Part shown: positions 36,564-47,500 of the stretch, one piece after another
How positions within the stretch are numbered: position 1 is the first letter of the stretch
How the letters are laid out: every line of letters begins with the position of its first letter
NCBI GenBank assembly: GCA_950295325.1
Contig: OX485804.1
Location: 53,754,001 to 53,818,000, forward strand
Source of the DNA: Polytrichum commune
Taxonomy: Eukaryota; Streptophyta; Polytrichopsida; Polytrichales; Polytrichaceae
Length of the DNA stretch: 64,000 nucleotides
Direction of reading: 5' to 3'
The notes under the pieces: generated by a model
Told to the model about the DNA's origin: nothing
Databases searched by the model: none
The model's input: only the letters and a program-made list of their open reading frames with translations
Translations under genes and position numbers: made by a program

Positions 36564-38346
36564 TGTGAGCCCAAAAGGGTGCCCACATTTAGTCTTAGAC
36601 CCTTGACACGTTAGTTGATGCACTTTGAAGTAGCATGTTACTTCACAAAAATATAAAAAGAGTGAAATGTTAGTCTTAGAAGTACCATGTTGTAAGAGGC
36701 TAGGATGTGAGTTGTTATTGTGTTTTTACCTTCGGAAGGATTTGAGTGAATGAGGATAGGTAAGGAGAACTTGGATTGAGTAGTTAGTGAGTAGGCTAGT
36801 ACAAATGGATGGAGACAACCAAAATGACTCAAGAGGCAAGTGCATTCGAATTGGGATGAATGGAGGATCACATGGAGCGCACAAGTGGACCACCTCATCA
36901 TGGCCACTTAATGGGGAAGGCCCAAGGAAGAATGCAAGGTGGAGGATAAGCAAATTCTCAAAGCACCAATCAAATCACGAGTTAAGCATCGTGGTTTGAA
37001 TTAAGTGGTGAGCGACGATTTGGGAAAGTAAGGGGAGAAAGTTATGGCGGCGGAAAGCGAAGGAGGCTAAGTTTGGGTTGAAGCATCCCAAGTTTGGTAA
37101 AGTGTGGTAGGTAGAAAGCCAAGGCTAGTTAAATGTTCGAATTAGGATCCTTGTTGATCATTTGAGGGAGGAAGACTTAGAAGATAGGATTGGCGCCTAC
37201 TAAGTAGGAGGAAATCTCAAGGGCTTATCGTGAGCCTTGAGGGTGCTCACCCCCTCAAGCTTACTATATAATCCCTCATTCTTCCCTCACTCATCCTCTC
37301 TTTCCTTTGTGCTCCAAGGCACCCCACGAGTTATAAGTGTGGGTGTGGGAAGCCATATTGGAGCACATGTGTGTGCTTAGTTTTTAGTTTGAGAGCCAAG
37401 GCTTGTTAGCCTTGAAGAGGGCTTGACCTCTTGGTAGAATTAGTGTTGACGTGAAGGATTTTAAAGTTAATTCATGATTCCAATTTGTGGTACTTAAAGT
37501 TCATGTTTTGAATACACGTGGTTGCAAGTTCCATGTTTAAGAGTTGAGCACTTGATGTTGTGATGAGTGCAAAAATATACTTGTGTGGATTAGTTAGTCT
37601 TAGTGAAGTTAGGAAATTCTCTCTCCCCCTCTCCTCTCTAGGATTTTAGGATTTTAGGATTAGAGAAGAATTGTGTGATTAGAAAGGGGTTGTTAGTAGA
37701 ATTAGGGAAATTAGGTAGGAAGATTAGTTAAGGGCTTGAATAATTAGTGAGGTAGTTGGGGATTACAACTACAAAGTTGTGGGTTCATGAAGGAGCTGGG
37801 TTTATGAAGGAGCTGGGTTTGTTTAGTTAGAAAGTAAAGAGCTGGGTTTATGAAGGACCTGAGTTTGTTTAGTTAGAAGCTAAGGAGCTGGGTTTATGAA
37901 GGAGCTGGGTTTATGAAGGAGCTGGGTTTGTTAAGGAGCTAGGTTTATGTAATTAGAAAGTAAAGAGATGGGTTCATGAAGGAGCTTAGTAGATAGCCTA
38001 CCTAATTAGCTCATAGACAAGTAGTTAGTTACATTATGCTAGTTAGTGTTATGGTGGCTTTCACAAGTAAATGTATTTGAGATTGACTATAGAGAATAGT
38101 GTTTTTTTTAACACTTGCATCCTCTCTTTAAAAATAAACCACGTGCACAAATTAATGGAGAATGTGGAGCACTCTCGCGATGGCAAGACAAAGGAAGCAA
38201 AGACCAAAGTTAAATCCAAGACCACTTGAAGGGTGAACCTTGCACTATGGACTCATCCAAGTCCAAATCCAATACCGCGGAGGAATGTGAGCCCAAACCC
38301 ACTACTCGGACTACGGACGCTTAAGGGTGGGGGGTTTGGCCTCACA
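36564..38346. mobile_element. Solo LTR of an LTR retrotransposon
   Basis: A 1783-bp segment that starts TGTGAGCCC and ends GGCCTCACA (TG..CA with inverted TGTGAG/CTCACA tips). It is flanked by a perfect 5-bp duplication GGTGG (36559-36563 and 38347-38351). A TATA-like CTATATAATC at about 37264 followed by a pyrimidine-rich region fits a U3/R promoter. It has no gag-pol and only one LTR-like unit, so recombination between two LTRs is the likely origin. A short GTGAGCCCAAA echo of the start near 38287 means a compact TRIM-like element cannot be wholly excluded. Confidence 0.72.
37780..37990 (+). repeat. Minisatellite inside solo LTR
   Basis: Irregular repeats of GGAGCTGGGTTTATGAA and longer units with GTTTAGTTAGAAAGTAAAGA. 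At least seven GAGCTGGGTT-like cores. Confidence 0.85.
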
Positions 38347-38639
38347 GGTGGTCATGATCTTCTTCAATAGGCATAGGAGATCCTCTTAATTAGAGGATAA
38401 CCGTACATGATTTTTTTTTATCAAGGTTTAGGAGGTGATTGACAATTAATAAAATAAAAAAGTTGCAATTTTTTTCCAATAACCTAAAATTTGAATTTTT
38501 TTTACATCCCGGAGCTAAAGTGAAAAAACTTTATGTCCCAAAACCAAAGTTTCTTCCATGTATTCTTGAATTTTTTTTATGAATTTTATGAGTTTCCTAA
38601 TCAGCTAGTTATCAAATATCATTTTTTTTTTGAAAACCT

Positions 38640-39056
38640 TTACCTATTAAAAAATGATGCTATACTAAACATGATATTTAATATCATATGGTATTTTATG
38701 TCATTATGGTAACTTTTCGGATGACACTTCTTATGAATAAGTTTACAATTACAGTCATGGATGATGGATGAGTTCATCCATCATTGGCCAAAACCCTACC
38801 TCCTCTTATCAACAACTTGTGATGAAATATTGTCATGGATGATTGAAACTTGGATGAAAAATCACTTGGTAAGTGACAATATTTGCATCATTGGAAATCT
38901 ATGATCCTGCCAAAAATTTAGAAGGAATGTTAAGCCAACACATAATGTTGGGTTAACATTCAGTGTTGGTGACACTATGTCATAATTACAATTAGTATTG
39001 AGCAAGACAATTAGAATCGGTGACACTAAATATCATATTTAGTGTAGTACATTCTA
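38640..39056 (+). repeat. Family B repeat, copy 5 (full length)
   Basis: Left end CTATACTAAACATGATATTT, right end the complement of CTACACTAAATATGATATTT. Inner blocks are shared with copy 3 in the same order, including ATTGTCATGGATGATTGAAA and AGAATCGGTGACACTAAATA. Confidence 0.7.
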
Positions 39057-40395
39057 GATTTAAATTTGATATTTCACTTGGATTGGAGGCAACTTGAATG
39101 CTCCTTGAACATTTGTATCACCTTGTCATCTTGTATATTCTAGAAGGGCGAGGCCAAGCATTTGGGAGAGAAACCAAGTTTCTTGGGCCCTTTTTTGGAG
39201 GCTTCTCGCATTTCTCAAGAGATGGGGTTACCCTCTTGCATGTGGTTCAAAAATTTCTATCATCTTCATGATGGTTGTCTTTGTGAACGTCTTGCAAATA
39301 CCATAGTGTGGCGGATAATTGGAGCAAAAGTATGTGGAAAGAGTAGCGGATTGCTTGAATAATAGGTTTCCAGACCTCCATACATTCAATGCATGTAAGT
39401 TGTTTAGTTTATAGTCTCTCTAATGATATAAACCCTAGAAATGCAGGACATGACACGTGAGGGACACATGCAACTGAGGAGTGGTTGGGAATACTTTTAA
39501 TCGAGTTTGAAGTCTTCAATAATGAGCAAGTTAGATGTTGAGGCGAGTGCCTTGAGATGGTATTGGATAACTACAACAAACAAATCCCTTAGGGAGGCAT
39601 GGGACTAGGTACACACCTTATACCCCTTCCCCACTCGACATTAGGGAGGTGGGTTTTAGTGTTATAGCCGTGCCGTAATACTGGCCCTCCCCCCCTGACT
39701 TTGTACTTAGTGCCGAGCCGAGCCGGAGCTGAGCTGGCCTTAGGGTGTGTATGCCGAAACAATGCCGAGCCTGGAGTATGAAGGCTAGCCCCGCTAACAC
39801 TACGGAGAGGTTATAGCGGCAGTAACATTCACAGACAGCGGCACTTGATTGATCAGGAGGAGGTTTTTGTTATATGGCCTCAAATCGGGACTTTACCAGT
39901 AAAAGTCATCGGTCCCACTCCCCGCAGTTGGCGTAACGGTCGGAGGCTAACGGAATTGTCATGGGGTCACCGAAATCGCCAGCGGGAACCGAGAGGAGCA
40001 CACTTAAGAAGGGATTTCGGCAATCTGCACACTTCGGCGAAACATTCTGCTCACTTCGGTACTTGGAGTTCGAAGGTTTAGGAAGTCGGCATTCTGTGTG
40101 TTGTGTGCTCGGTGTGCTGTGTGCTTGCTGCTTCATGGCAGCCCCCATTTCAACATGGGCCTTTCATGGAGTCCCCTCTCGTACGTTCAGCTCCTTCAGT
40201 AGAGATTTTTGGGCAGAATCGGTTGCAGGCATTCGGCAAGCCAGGAGTCAGGCCTGTTAAGAAGGTCAGTTGTAGAAGGTTACAGACTAGCCTGGGTATT
40301 AGGCCCCAAGGCTCTAGAGACAAACCACACCTCATTTTAGACCCTACTACCCTATGCCCGGATATAAAGGTGGGTTTTAGCCTTAAGACTCAGTC
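39057..40395. other. Gene-free interval, right part GC-richer
   Basis: No recognisable gene. The stretch 39600-40330 is GC-richer than its surroundings and has several overlapping short open frames on both strands, which looks like an unrecognised repeat or retrotransposon piece rather than a host gene. No paired ends were found. Confidence 0.4.
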
Positions 40396-40674
40396 TTAGG
40401 GCCACTTCACACACGAGCCAAGAGCCGTGACCATGAAATGCTGAGGGCCTTTGACTTTCATCCAAAGGCCGTACCATGGGTGTTGGGCTGCCCGTTTTGT
40501 GTGGGGCCGGGTCCTCAAACATAGTGTGAAGTGAGAATGGACCATGTTGAGGGACCGTTGCATATTTTATTAGTGGAAAAAGAGGGGCAGCCCTACCACA
40601 CTAGTTACATATCTTCATTCTCTCTTTTCTCACTCTCTTTTCGAGTTATACATTGGAGAGGAAGGAAAGAGAGC

Positions 40675-42081
40675 ATGATGGATCACATTGAGAGAAGAAG
40701 AATGATTCTTGTTGCATTAGCTTTATATTGGTGCTTGCACATGATTGTGCAACATGTGCTTGATATGCAAACATTGGCACTAAACGGAGAATGGGAAAAT
40801 GCCCTGATTTTGAGCATTTGCTTTGAGGGTATGAAGATAAACGATCGTAGTGTATGGGCATTTGAGAGAAATGTAGGGTTTACGGATAGGTTGTTATTGG
40901 GTTCATTCACGGAAAAAATGTTTAAACAAAGAACTCGTATATGTCACAATACATTCAAGTTTCTTTGTGAGAGGTTAGGTCCATATTTGCAGAGGAAGAA
41001 TACACAAATGAGAGAGACAATTTCAGTTGAAAGTAGAATTGCAATGTCATTACAAAGGCTTGGGACTGGAAATACCTTGTGTACCGTAGGAGAGGTATAT
41101 GGGGTGGCCGAAAGTACAATTTCAGAAATAGTTCAAATTTTTTGTAGATTGGTTAGAGCTCATTTGCAAGGGACTTTTGTGCAATTTCCAAGTCCAGCTT
41201 GGTTTAGGGTTTTAGCCCAAGAATTTGAGGCTCTTCATGGAATTCCTCATATTATAGGCGCAATTGACAGGTCTCATATTCCAATTCTTGCACCTGTAAT
41301 TGGGGGAGATGATTATTATTGTAGAAAATCATTTCATTCCGCTTTATTACAAGATATAGTTGATACAAAATGTGTGTTTTGGGATTACGAATTTGGATGG
41401 GCAGGAAGTATGCATGATTGGACATTATTTCAGTTGACAAAAGTTGGAAGAGATTGCATTAAAGAGAAATTCTTATCTTATAAGCTGATCGGAGATTGTG
41501 CATATCTAGTGTGGCCATGGATTTACTGTCCATTCAAAGGGTGTGCAGAAGGATTAGAAGGCTACAAAGCAAATTGGAATTTTATTCAAAGTTCTACCCG
41601 TATGTGTGTAGAATGTGCTTTCAGAATCTTGAAGGGAAGATGGAGAATCATTATGAGAAGATCCGATATAGCATTACGGTATATGGCTGATGTAGTAGCT
41701 ACATGTATTACTCTACACAATATGTGTACTATTGGAAAAGACAAATTTGATATAGAATGGATAGAAGAAGCTGAAAGAGAATTGGGTAGACGTATAGAGA
41801 ATAGATCATTGAGAGAAGGACAAGAAATGAGGGCTGAATTAGTAGCTATAGGTGAGGTCAGAAATATTAGTATTACAGAAAATGAAACAAGAAGAGCAGA
41901 AGTAGTTGATAGAGATACTGAAATTTTCTTGATAAAAGAAAATGAAAAAGATGAAGATTTATTGATAGAAGCTACAAATATGCATATAACAATAGCTAAA
42001 TCCCTGTGGCAAATCAAACTGCAGAAAAATTCTAACCTGGAATTCCAGGATATGGATACTGATTCTGATATGAGTATATAA
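40675..42081 (+). CDS. PIF/Harbinger transposase (DDE_Tnp_4 type), second family
   Basis: Chosen start MMDHIERRRMIL, 468 residues; the same frame is open back to 40531 (516 residues). In 516 numbering the triad is D246 in IIGAIDRSHIPI, D322 in LIGDCAYLVWPW and E361 in STRMCVECAFRILKGRWRI. Compared with the usual DGSH and GDxxYPL blocks, Gly to Arg at 247 and loss of the YP proline are unusual substitutions. They may reduce activity although the catalytic acids remain. Upstream blocks (LQRLGTGNTLCTVGEVYGVA) match the family. The acidic Glu/Asp-rich C-terminal extension of about 100 residues is longer than in Harbinger-1. Confidence 0.9.
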   Translation: MMDHIERRRMILVALALYWCLHMIVQHVLDMQTLALNGEWENALILSICFEGMKINDRSVWAFERNVGFTDRLLLGSFTEKMFKQRTRICHNTFKFLCERLGPYLQRKNTQMRETISVESRIAMSLQRLGTGNTLCTVGEVYGVAESTISEIVQIFCRLVRAHLQGTFVQFPSPAWFRVLAQEFEALHGIPHIIGAIDRSHIPILAPVIGGDDYYCRKSFHSALLQDIVDTKCVFWDYEFGWAGSMHDWTLFQLTKVGRDCIKEKFLSYKLIGDCAYLVWPWIYCPFKGCAEGLEGYKANWNFIQSSTRMCVECAFRILKGRWRIIMRRSDIALRYMADVVATCITLHNMCTIGKDKFDIEWIEEAERELGRRIENRSLREGQEMRAELVAIGEVRNISITENETRRAEVVDRDTEIFLIKENEKDEDLLIEATNMHITIAKSLWQIKLQKNSNLEFQDMDTDSDMSI

Positions 42082-43564
42082 CTATAACTTCTGTACTAAG
42101 GTTGTCATATGAGCTTCCATATTTTTTAGTAAATCTGTTGTTGCCTGAAAATATGCAATCAAATTTGAAGAATTACTAATTATATGTTCTAGGAAGCCTT
42201 CCATTTTGTCTTGAAATTTCTTCTTCTTGTCCTTTGTAGCACTTGCATGTGAATTTTGTTGTGTGGTTTGCATACTGTTGTGGTCTTCATCCTCTTGAGC
42301 ATTTGCTGCCATCTGATTACCACACTTGCACGCTGTCCATTCCACATGTCCATCTGCTCATAATACTGACACTCTCGTCTTTCATGTCCTGATATTTCAT
42401 TTGACCTCTTATCATTCTTGTATTTCATCAGCAAAACTTTGTATTTCTTCTTGCAGGCCAGCCAAGTTCTTCCAAAATTCCGCAATGTAGAAACCATACG
42501 AGCATGTAATTTGATCTAAGCATTCATTCCTGTTTACATACAACCAGTAGAATTTCAAAATATTACAACAGTACAATACAAAGAGATTAAGTACTATGTG
42601 GCATCCATTCCTGTTTACATACAACCGGTAGAATTTCAGAATATTACAACAGTACAATACAAAGAAAACAAGTAATATGTGGCATCCATTCCTGTTTACA
42701 TACAACCAGTAGAATTTCAGAATATTACAACAGTACAATACAAAGAAAACAAGTATTATGTGGCATCCATTCCTGTTTACATACAACCAGTAGAATTTCA
42801 GAATATTACAACAGTACAATACAAAGAGAACAAATACTATGTGGCATCTAGACTCTTGAGGGAAGGAGTACTCTAGGTTATCCAACCCTCTACGGTTGTT
42901 CTATACCCTAGAGGTCCCGGGCTCGATTCCCGAGGTAGCCAAAACCCCTAAGTCCTCCAATGGGGGGAAAGGGGGGCCGGGGCAGGCGGCCAAGGCCAAG
43001 GCCTTTAAAAAGGCCCAATTGGCCCAATCTGTATCTGAACTTTTGCATTTTGATTGAACTAATAAATATTAATGAACATAGTGTACAAATAATATCAATA
43101 CATACCTTGCTTTCTTTCTGATTTTGCAAATTCCTCCTCCATCTCACCGCAAATGGCGATGAGAGTTTCGATCTCATAATCTCGCCATTTAATAGGGGCC
43201 TCTTCTTCACCTTCCGAATCTCCCAAATCTATTTCATCTACTTTTGTTTTTTTTTTTGTGCTCCTTTTGATTTTGTAGCCACTGCCCTACCTCTCTTCTT
43301 CTTGCCAATTTCATTTTCTTTCCTACTCACATCTTCTGCCTCTTCTCTCATGCTCATTTCTCTACTACCCTCTATATGTTGCGGCATTTGAGTTCCAATC
43401 ACTTCTACATCTTCTTTATTGAACAACTGAAAATTGTTGAAATTTCTACTTCCTAATGAGGGTCCGTGCAATCCGAATTGTGGTTGACTCCACGACATCC
43501 AAGGAGAATTTTGGCTCCATTGCTGGGTTTCGGAACCACTTCCATCTTGCGAGAATCCTGCCAT
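42082..43564 (-). pseudogene. Disrupted Harbinger Myb/SANT-like gene
   Basis: Exon 1 is about 43106-43564 (starts MAGFSQDGSGSE) and exon 2 about 42082-42529 (ends TTLVQKL). Myb/SANT-like blocks are plain: IKWRDYEIETLIAICGEMEE, then after the junction KLHARMVSTL, KKKYKVLLMKYKND and GHERRECQYYEQMD. Three lesions: an 11-A run at 43247-43257 is one base short of the open frame; the Trp codon at the position of DMW in Harbinger-1 reads TAG (42517-42519); and a frameshift near 42330-42345 separates the domain from the C-terminal tail. The 81-bp tandem repeats lie in the intron at the acceptor. Confidence 0.75.
42525..42850 (-). repeat. 81-bp tandem repeat, four copies
   Basis: Units start at 42525, 42606, 42687 and 42768, an exact 81-base period with few differences. 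On the minus strand each unit ends with TGTAAACAGGAATG, the acceptor of the Harbinger-2 Myb gene, so the 3' splice-site region has been copied four times. A continuous minus-strand frame across it is a by-product of the period being a multiple of three. Confidence 0.93.
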
Positions 43565-44561
43565 CTTGCGAAAAAAATTGACAAAAAAAAATTCAATCAA
43601 AAAATCTCTCTACCTCTCTCACACATACAACACACTTCAAGAACTTATGGGCATTTCAAAGAAACGGCCATCTTCCTCTTATCCCCTAAACTGCCTTGAA
43701 AAAGTTACTGTTGAAAAAAATATTAAAATAATACTGCCAGCCTACTCGCTGACTGTTGGCAGCTGTCTGACTGCTGTTTTGGGTTCTGACTGCCATGGTC
43801 TGCCGGAATTTGCGTCAGGCCTACCTCTTGGAGGTGGGCCTGGTGCAAATTCCGGTAGACCATGGAGCCTTATCCATAGCCTGCCATGTAGGACTCCATG
43901 TAGACTTTTCATCCACGAACTTTTCTTTGGGCCTTTAGGCCTTCACCTCCTAGTGTGAAGCGAACTTGGACGGTCTCCGCCTTTTCGACCAATGAGAGCT
44001 CTTACATCGTCATGGTCATGGGCCTTCAGCCTTGTGTGTGAAGTGGCCCTTAGTTAGAGTCGGGTGGGGAGGGGGCATTAGTTGGCCACCAGAGCTAGCC
44101 TGTGAGCATCAGCCACGTGGCAAAGATCTTGAGCCCACTCCAGGCCTAACTCGAGCTCTCCTCTGGGCTGACGTGGCTGCCACCGATGCCACCAATGGTT
44201 CCTCGGGCCTCCCCCTCCCCCCTCCCGCCCCTTCTCCTTCACTTCTTAAGCTCACACCGCCAATTCTTCTCTCTTTCCATCGCCATTGGAATTCTCTCCT
44301 TCCAGTTAAGTGACCACTAACTCAATCACACTACCTCAACTCCCACGGCAATTGCAAACACACCCATCTACACTGTATTCCGCACTCTTCTCACTTTTCC
44401 ACATCTTTCTCTGGACAAAAAATTAATTCCCAAGGAAGGAGGGAGCACAACCAACATGAAATGTAATCACACAACACTACATCATACTTATTACATGCAC
44501 TATTGCTAGTTATTAGCAAGGGATTGTTGCACGGTGGTTGGTTGTGAGGCTTCTTCCAACG

Positions 44562-47500
44562 ATGTCGCAAGTTGTACATTTCCAGCTTCTTCCTCGATCC
44601 ACATGTGTCCAGGAGCGTAGACGTCAAGGGACACTTCCGACTCGAGCCGCAAATTACATTACTCCGCCTTCATGTGCTTTCAAGCAGAAATCGCTGTGCA
44701 TTGGGGAGCGATTAGGGTCGACCGGCTTTCGTAGAGTGTCAGAAGACAGAAAGAGGAGGTTAGTGATTGTGAATGTAGCGGCCTCGGAGAGAATTGCAGG
44801 AGGCGCCTCGTACGAACGCGTTTGTGATTGTTTGGTGTACCCTTCTTCGGAGAAATCTGGGAGGACGAAGGGTCTTGTGCATTTTTTGGGAGGCGCTTTC
44901 ATTGGAGCAGCTCCAGATGTCATCTATAGGTATGTATGTGTGTATGGATGGATATATGTCCCGTCCACATTACTTGCACTGCATTAGGATTAAGGTATGT
45001 GGGTGTTTCTCGGTTCGATTTTCAAGTTTTTCAACTTTCACAAGATTACATTTACACATTGAAATTTGTGTTGCATTAGCAAATCTATGATGAAGCATCA
45101 GCAAAAAGCGGATTGAAAACCGGACCTCTCCTGATTTATTTACGGTTATCAGAAGTCCGTGTTTGCTTTGCTAATTTCTTACCTGAATATATAGGTCCTC
45201 ACTATTGAATGTGAGGTAGTCAATAAAATTTCAAGACGTAGCCCAATTTTTTTAAACGTCCGTCTTTGTGGAGTTTGTTCTTTGATCCTTGCTGAATTAC
45301 AAATCAATCAAATATAAGGGTCCGATTAAGAATAGTAACCCGAGAAACACCCACGTACCTTACACCACTCACACATGACACATGAGAGCTTGTCAACCCG
45401 AATTGGCTTACCGACACGCAATTAATTAATTTTCGTTCGTCTCTTCTTGTTTTTGCCATGATTACCACTTCCCATGAGCTTCTTCGAATACAGAGGTGAG
45501 TAACTCGAAGTGGTCATATCGGCAAAAAAACAGGAGACAAATATAATTACGTGGCAAGCCCTCCTGTGTGAGTGGTGTATATGAATCCTGTATTGCGGAA
45601 CGTATTGCGGAATGTGTTGTTTTTTCATTGTGCGTTTACAGATCAACTGCTTGAGTGGTTGTGGTTGTGGTTCATTATCAACAATGACTACATTTTTTTT
45701 CATTTACATTATACACAAGGTGGAATTGCAGTTGAAGAATGGATTTGACCTTAATTATCATCCCTCCTATTGGTCTAATCTTCAAATTGGAGACATAAAA
45801 TTGATGGATTCTGGTGGAAAGTTTGTCTGATGGTAATTGCCTCTTACAAATCCTTTTCCATGCTTTGGCCTTGAAGCTCATTTCCTGTCCCACATAGTAA
45901 CTACAAATAACATAGAACTGATGAAAGTAAACTACAGTACAACTATTGCAACCATTGTTTATCATGCAACCTCCAAACTACACCTTGTATCGTAATTGGG
46001 CAAGTAAGAGTAGTTGTGGTCGTGGTTGTCATCAATGCACTTTATCCCTCCTCGTCCTCCAAATAGAACAATGAAAGCAAACTACAGCCATCAATTACCA
46101 GAACGGTAGTTGTGTGTAAATGCCTCTTGAATACTTCGTGTATTGATATATTTCATAACATGAGAAATCTGAGTGTCTATGAAAGTCTAATCTTAACATT
46201 ATCAAGCAGTGTGCATTCTTTTCCATGTGGGCCTTGAGAATATAACCATGGGATGCCCCAACCTAGTGCAATTTCAAACTTAATCTAAGTCTCCTTGCAC
46301 TAGGTTGGGGCATCCCATGGTAATATTCTCAAGGCCCACATGAACGAATGCACACTGCCTGATAATGTTATGATAGGAAAAGGGGGATACTGTAATATAT
46401 TTCTGTGCAAGACCTCAAAAGCTCTGAGTTGCACTCAAATGTTTTGTGTAAGATGTACATTTCAACATTTCTTAGTTACTTTCCTGGAAGTTGTTTTCAT
46501 GTTTTTTCTGTACAAATGTGCATCAAAAGGTTTGTAATCAACATGAAACCTCTGACACTTGAGTGACTGGGTGGGAGGGGCAGCTTGTTGATAGAATTAC
46601 TCTCAAAGGAGGGGTACTTAATAGTGGCAACACCATATAGTTTGAGTTTTGATCATACAGTTTCAGCACAAGGCATCCACACAAGATTCAACACTTGCCT
46701 GCGATACTTGTCAGCTACCGGGTCGGGCAGCCTTTCTGCTGAAGAGATCTCAAAACTCCCTGTCTTCAGTGTTGGCCACAGGTACATACCAACATCCCGA
46801 CCTCAAGAATTTAGTCCAAATTAGTATGTAGTGGTTTGGCCAAGTGATTTTGCTGACGTGTCTATTCTTGATTGGATACGTGGAAGCACATAATTATCCA
46901 TAGTTAATCACCATCCCATGACGTGACCACTACATCAGGTAATGGTTGCGTGTGGCCCTTGTATCGGCTGTAATATGTACCTCGCTGCAACCCCAACTTG
47001 TTAGGTTGGACACCTACTAGAGCCTGTGGCGGGGCTCCTCGTATCCAATACCTAGTTTATTATCTCATGTCCCAATCTTATACACTCAGTTGCACATGGT
47101 TCCCCAGTGGACTGTAAGATAGGTATTCAACAGTGTCTACTATCTTGGACCTGCTTGTTGTTAACATCAGCAGGTTATCTGGGACTGGTAAGAGGTCTGA
47201 TCGTCAAAAAGTCCAGGACTTCACACAACACAGATCAAGCATGGCACTAAGAAGCGCCTGGTCAGCTTCTACATGCTTTTGGTTATGATTTTAGATGATC
47301 AAGTTAACTTGGTAACCATGTGATGTGTATTTCAGCTTGGGAGCCTTGATGCAGGTCATAATTGGAAGCACTTGCAGTGATATACTGCCTCAGGTATTGT
47401 CCGCAATGAACTTACCACTTCTCTTGATCAATAGGAGCGTGATCCTAGGAATGTGTAGGATCGCACATAATTTTACTTGTACAGACCTACTTTGGCTTGG

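Larger units (their letters stand above)
40399..44049 (+). mobile_element. PIF/Harbinger transposon (Harbinger-2)
   Basis: A 3651-bp element with ends GGGCCACTTCACACACGAG and the complement of GGGCCACTTCACACACAAG, flanked by TTA (40396-40398 and 44050-44052). It encodes an open transposase on the plus strand (40675-42081) and a Myb/SANT-like gene on the minus strand (42082-43564). The two are convergent with adjacent stop codons. The Myb gene is disrupted, so the copy is probably not self-sufficient. It differs from Harbinger-1 in its ends, its size and its gene orientation. Confidence 0.92.

Noticed and set aside
37780-37990. CRISPR-like regular repeats
   Set aside because: Repeats are adjacent and irregular with no unique spacers, in a plant nuclear context; a minisatellite.
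39618-40335. GC-rich stretch with overlapping frames on both strands, considered as a gene
   Set aside because: No frame carries a domain or splice pattern and several overlap on opposite strands; listed as unexplained non-coding sequence.
42412-42885. Minus-strand frame of 157 residues with 27-residue repeats, like a repeat membrane protein
   Set aside because: The 81-bp DNA repeat is a multiple of three and free of stops by chance in this frame; it lies in the intron of the Harbinger-2 Myb gene.
42911-42942. tRNA-like B-box (GGGCTCGATTCCCG)
   Set aside because: No acceptor stem, A box or anticodon arm could be fitted around it; at most a tRNA-derived SINE remnant within Harbinger-2.
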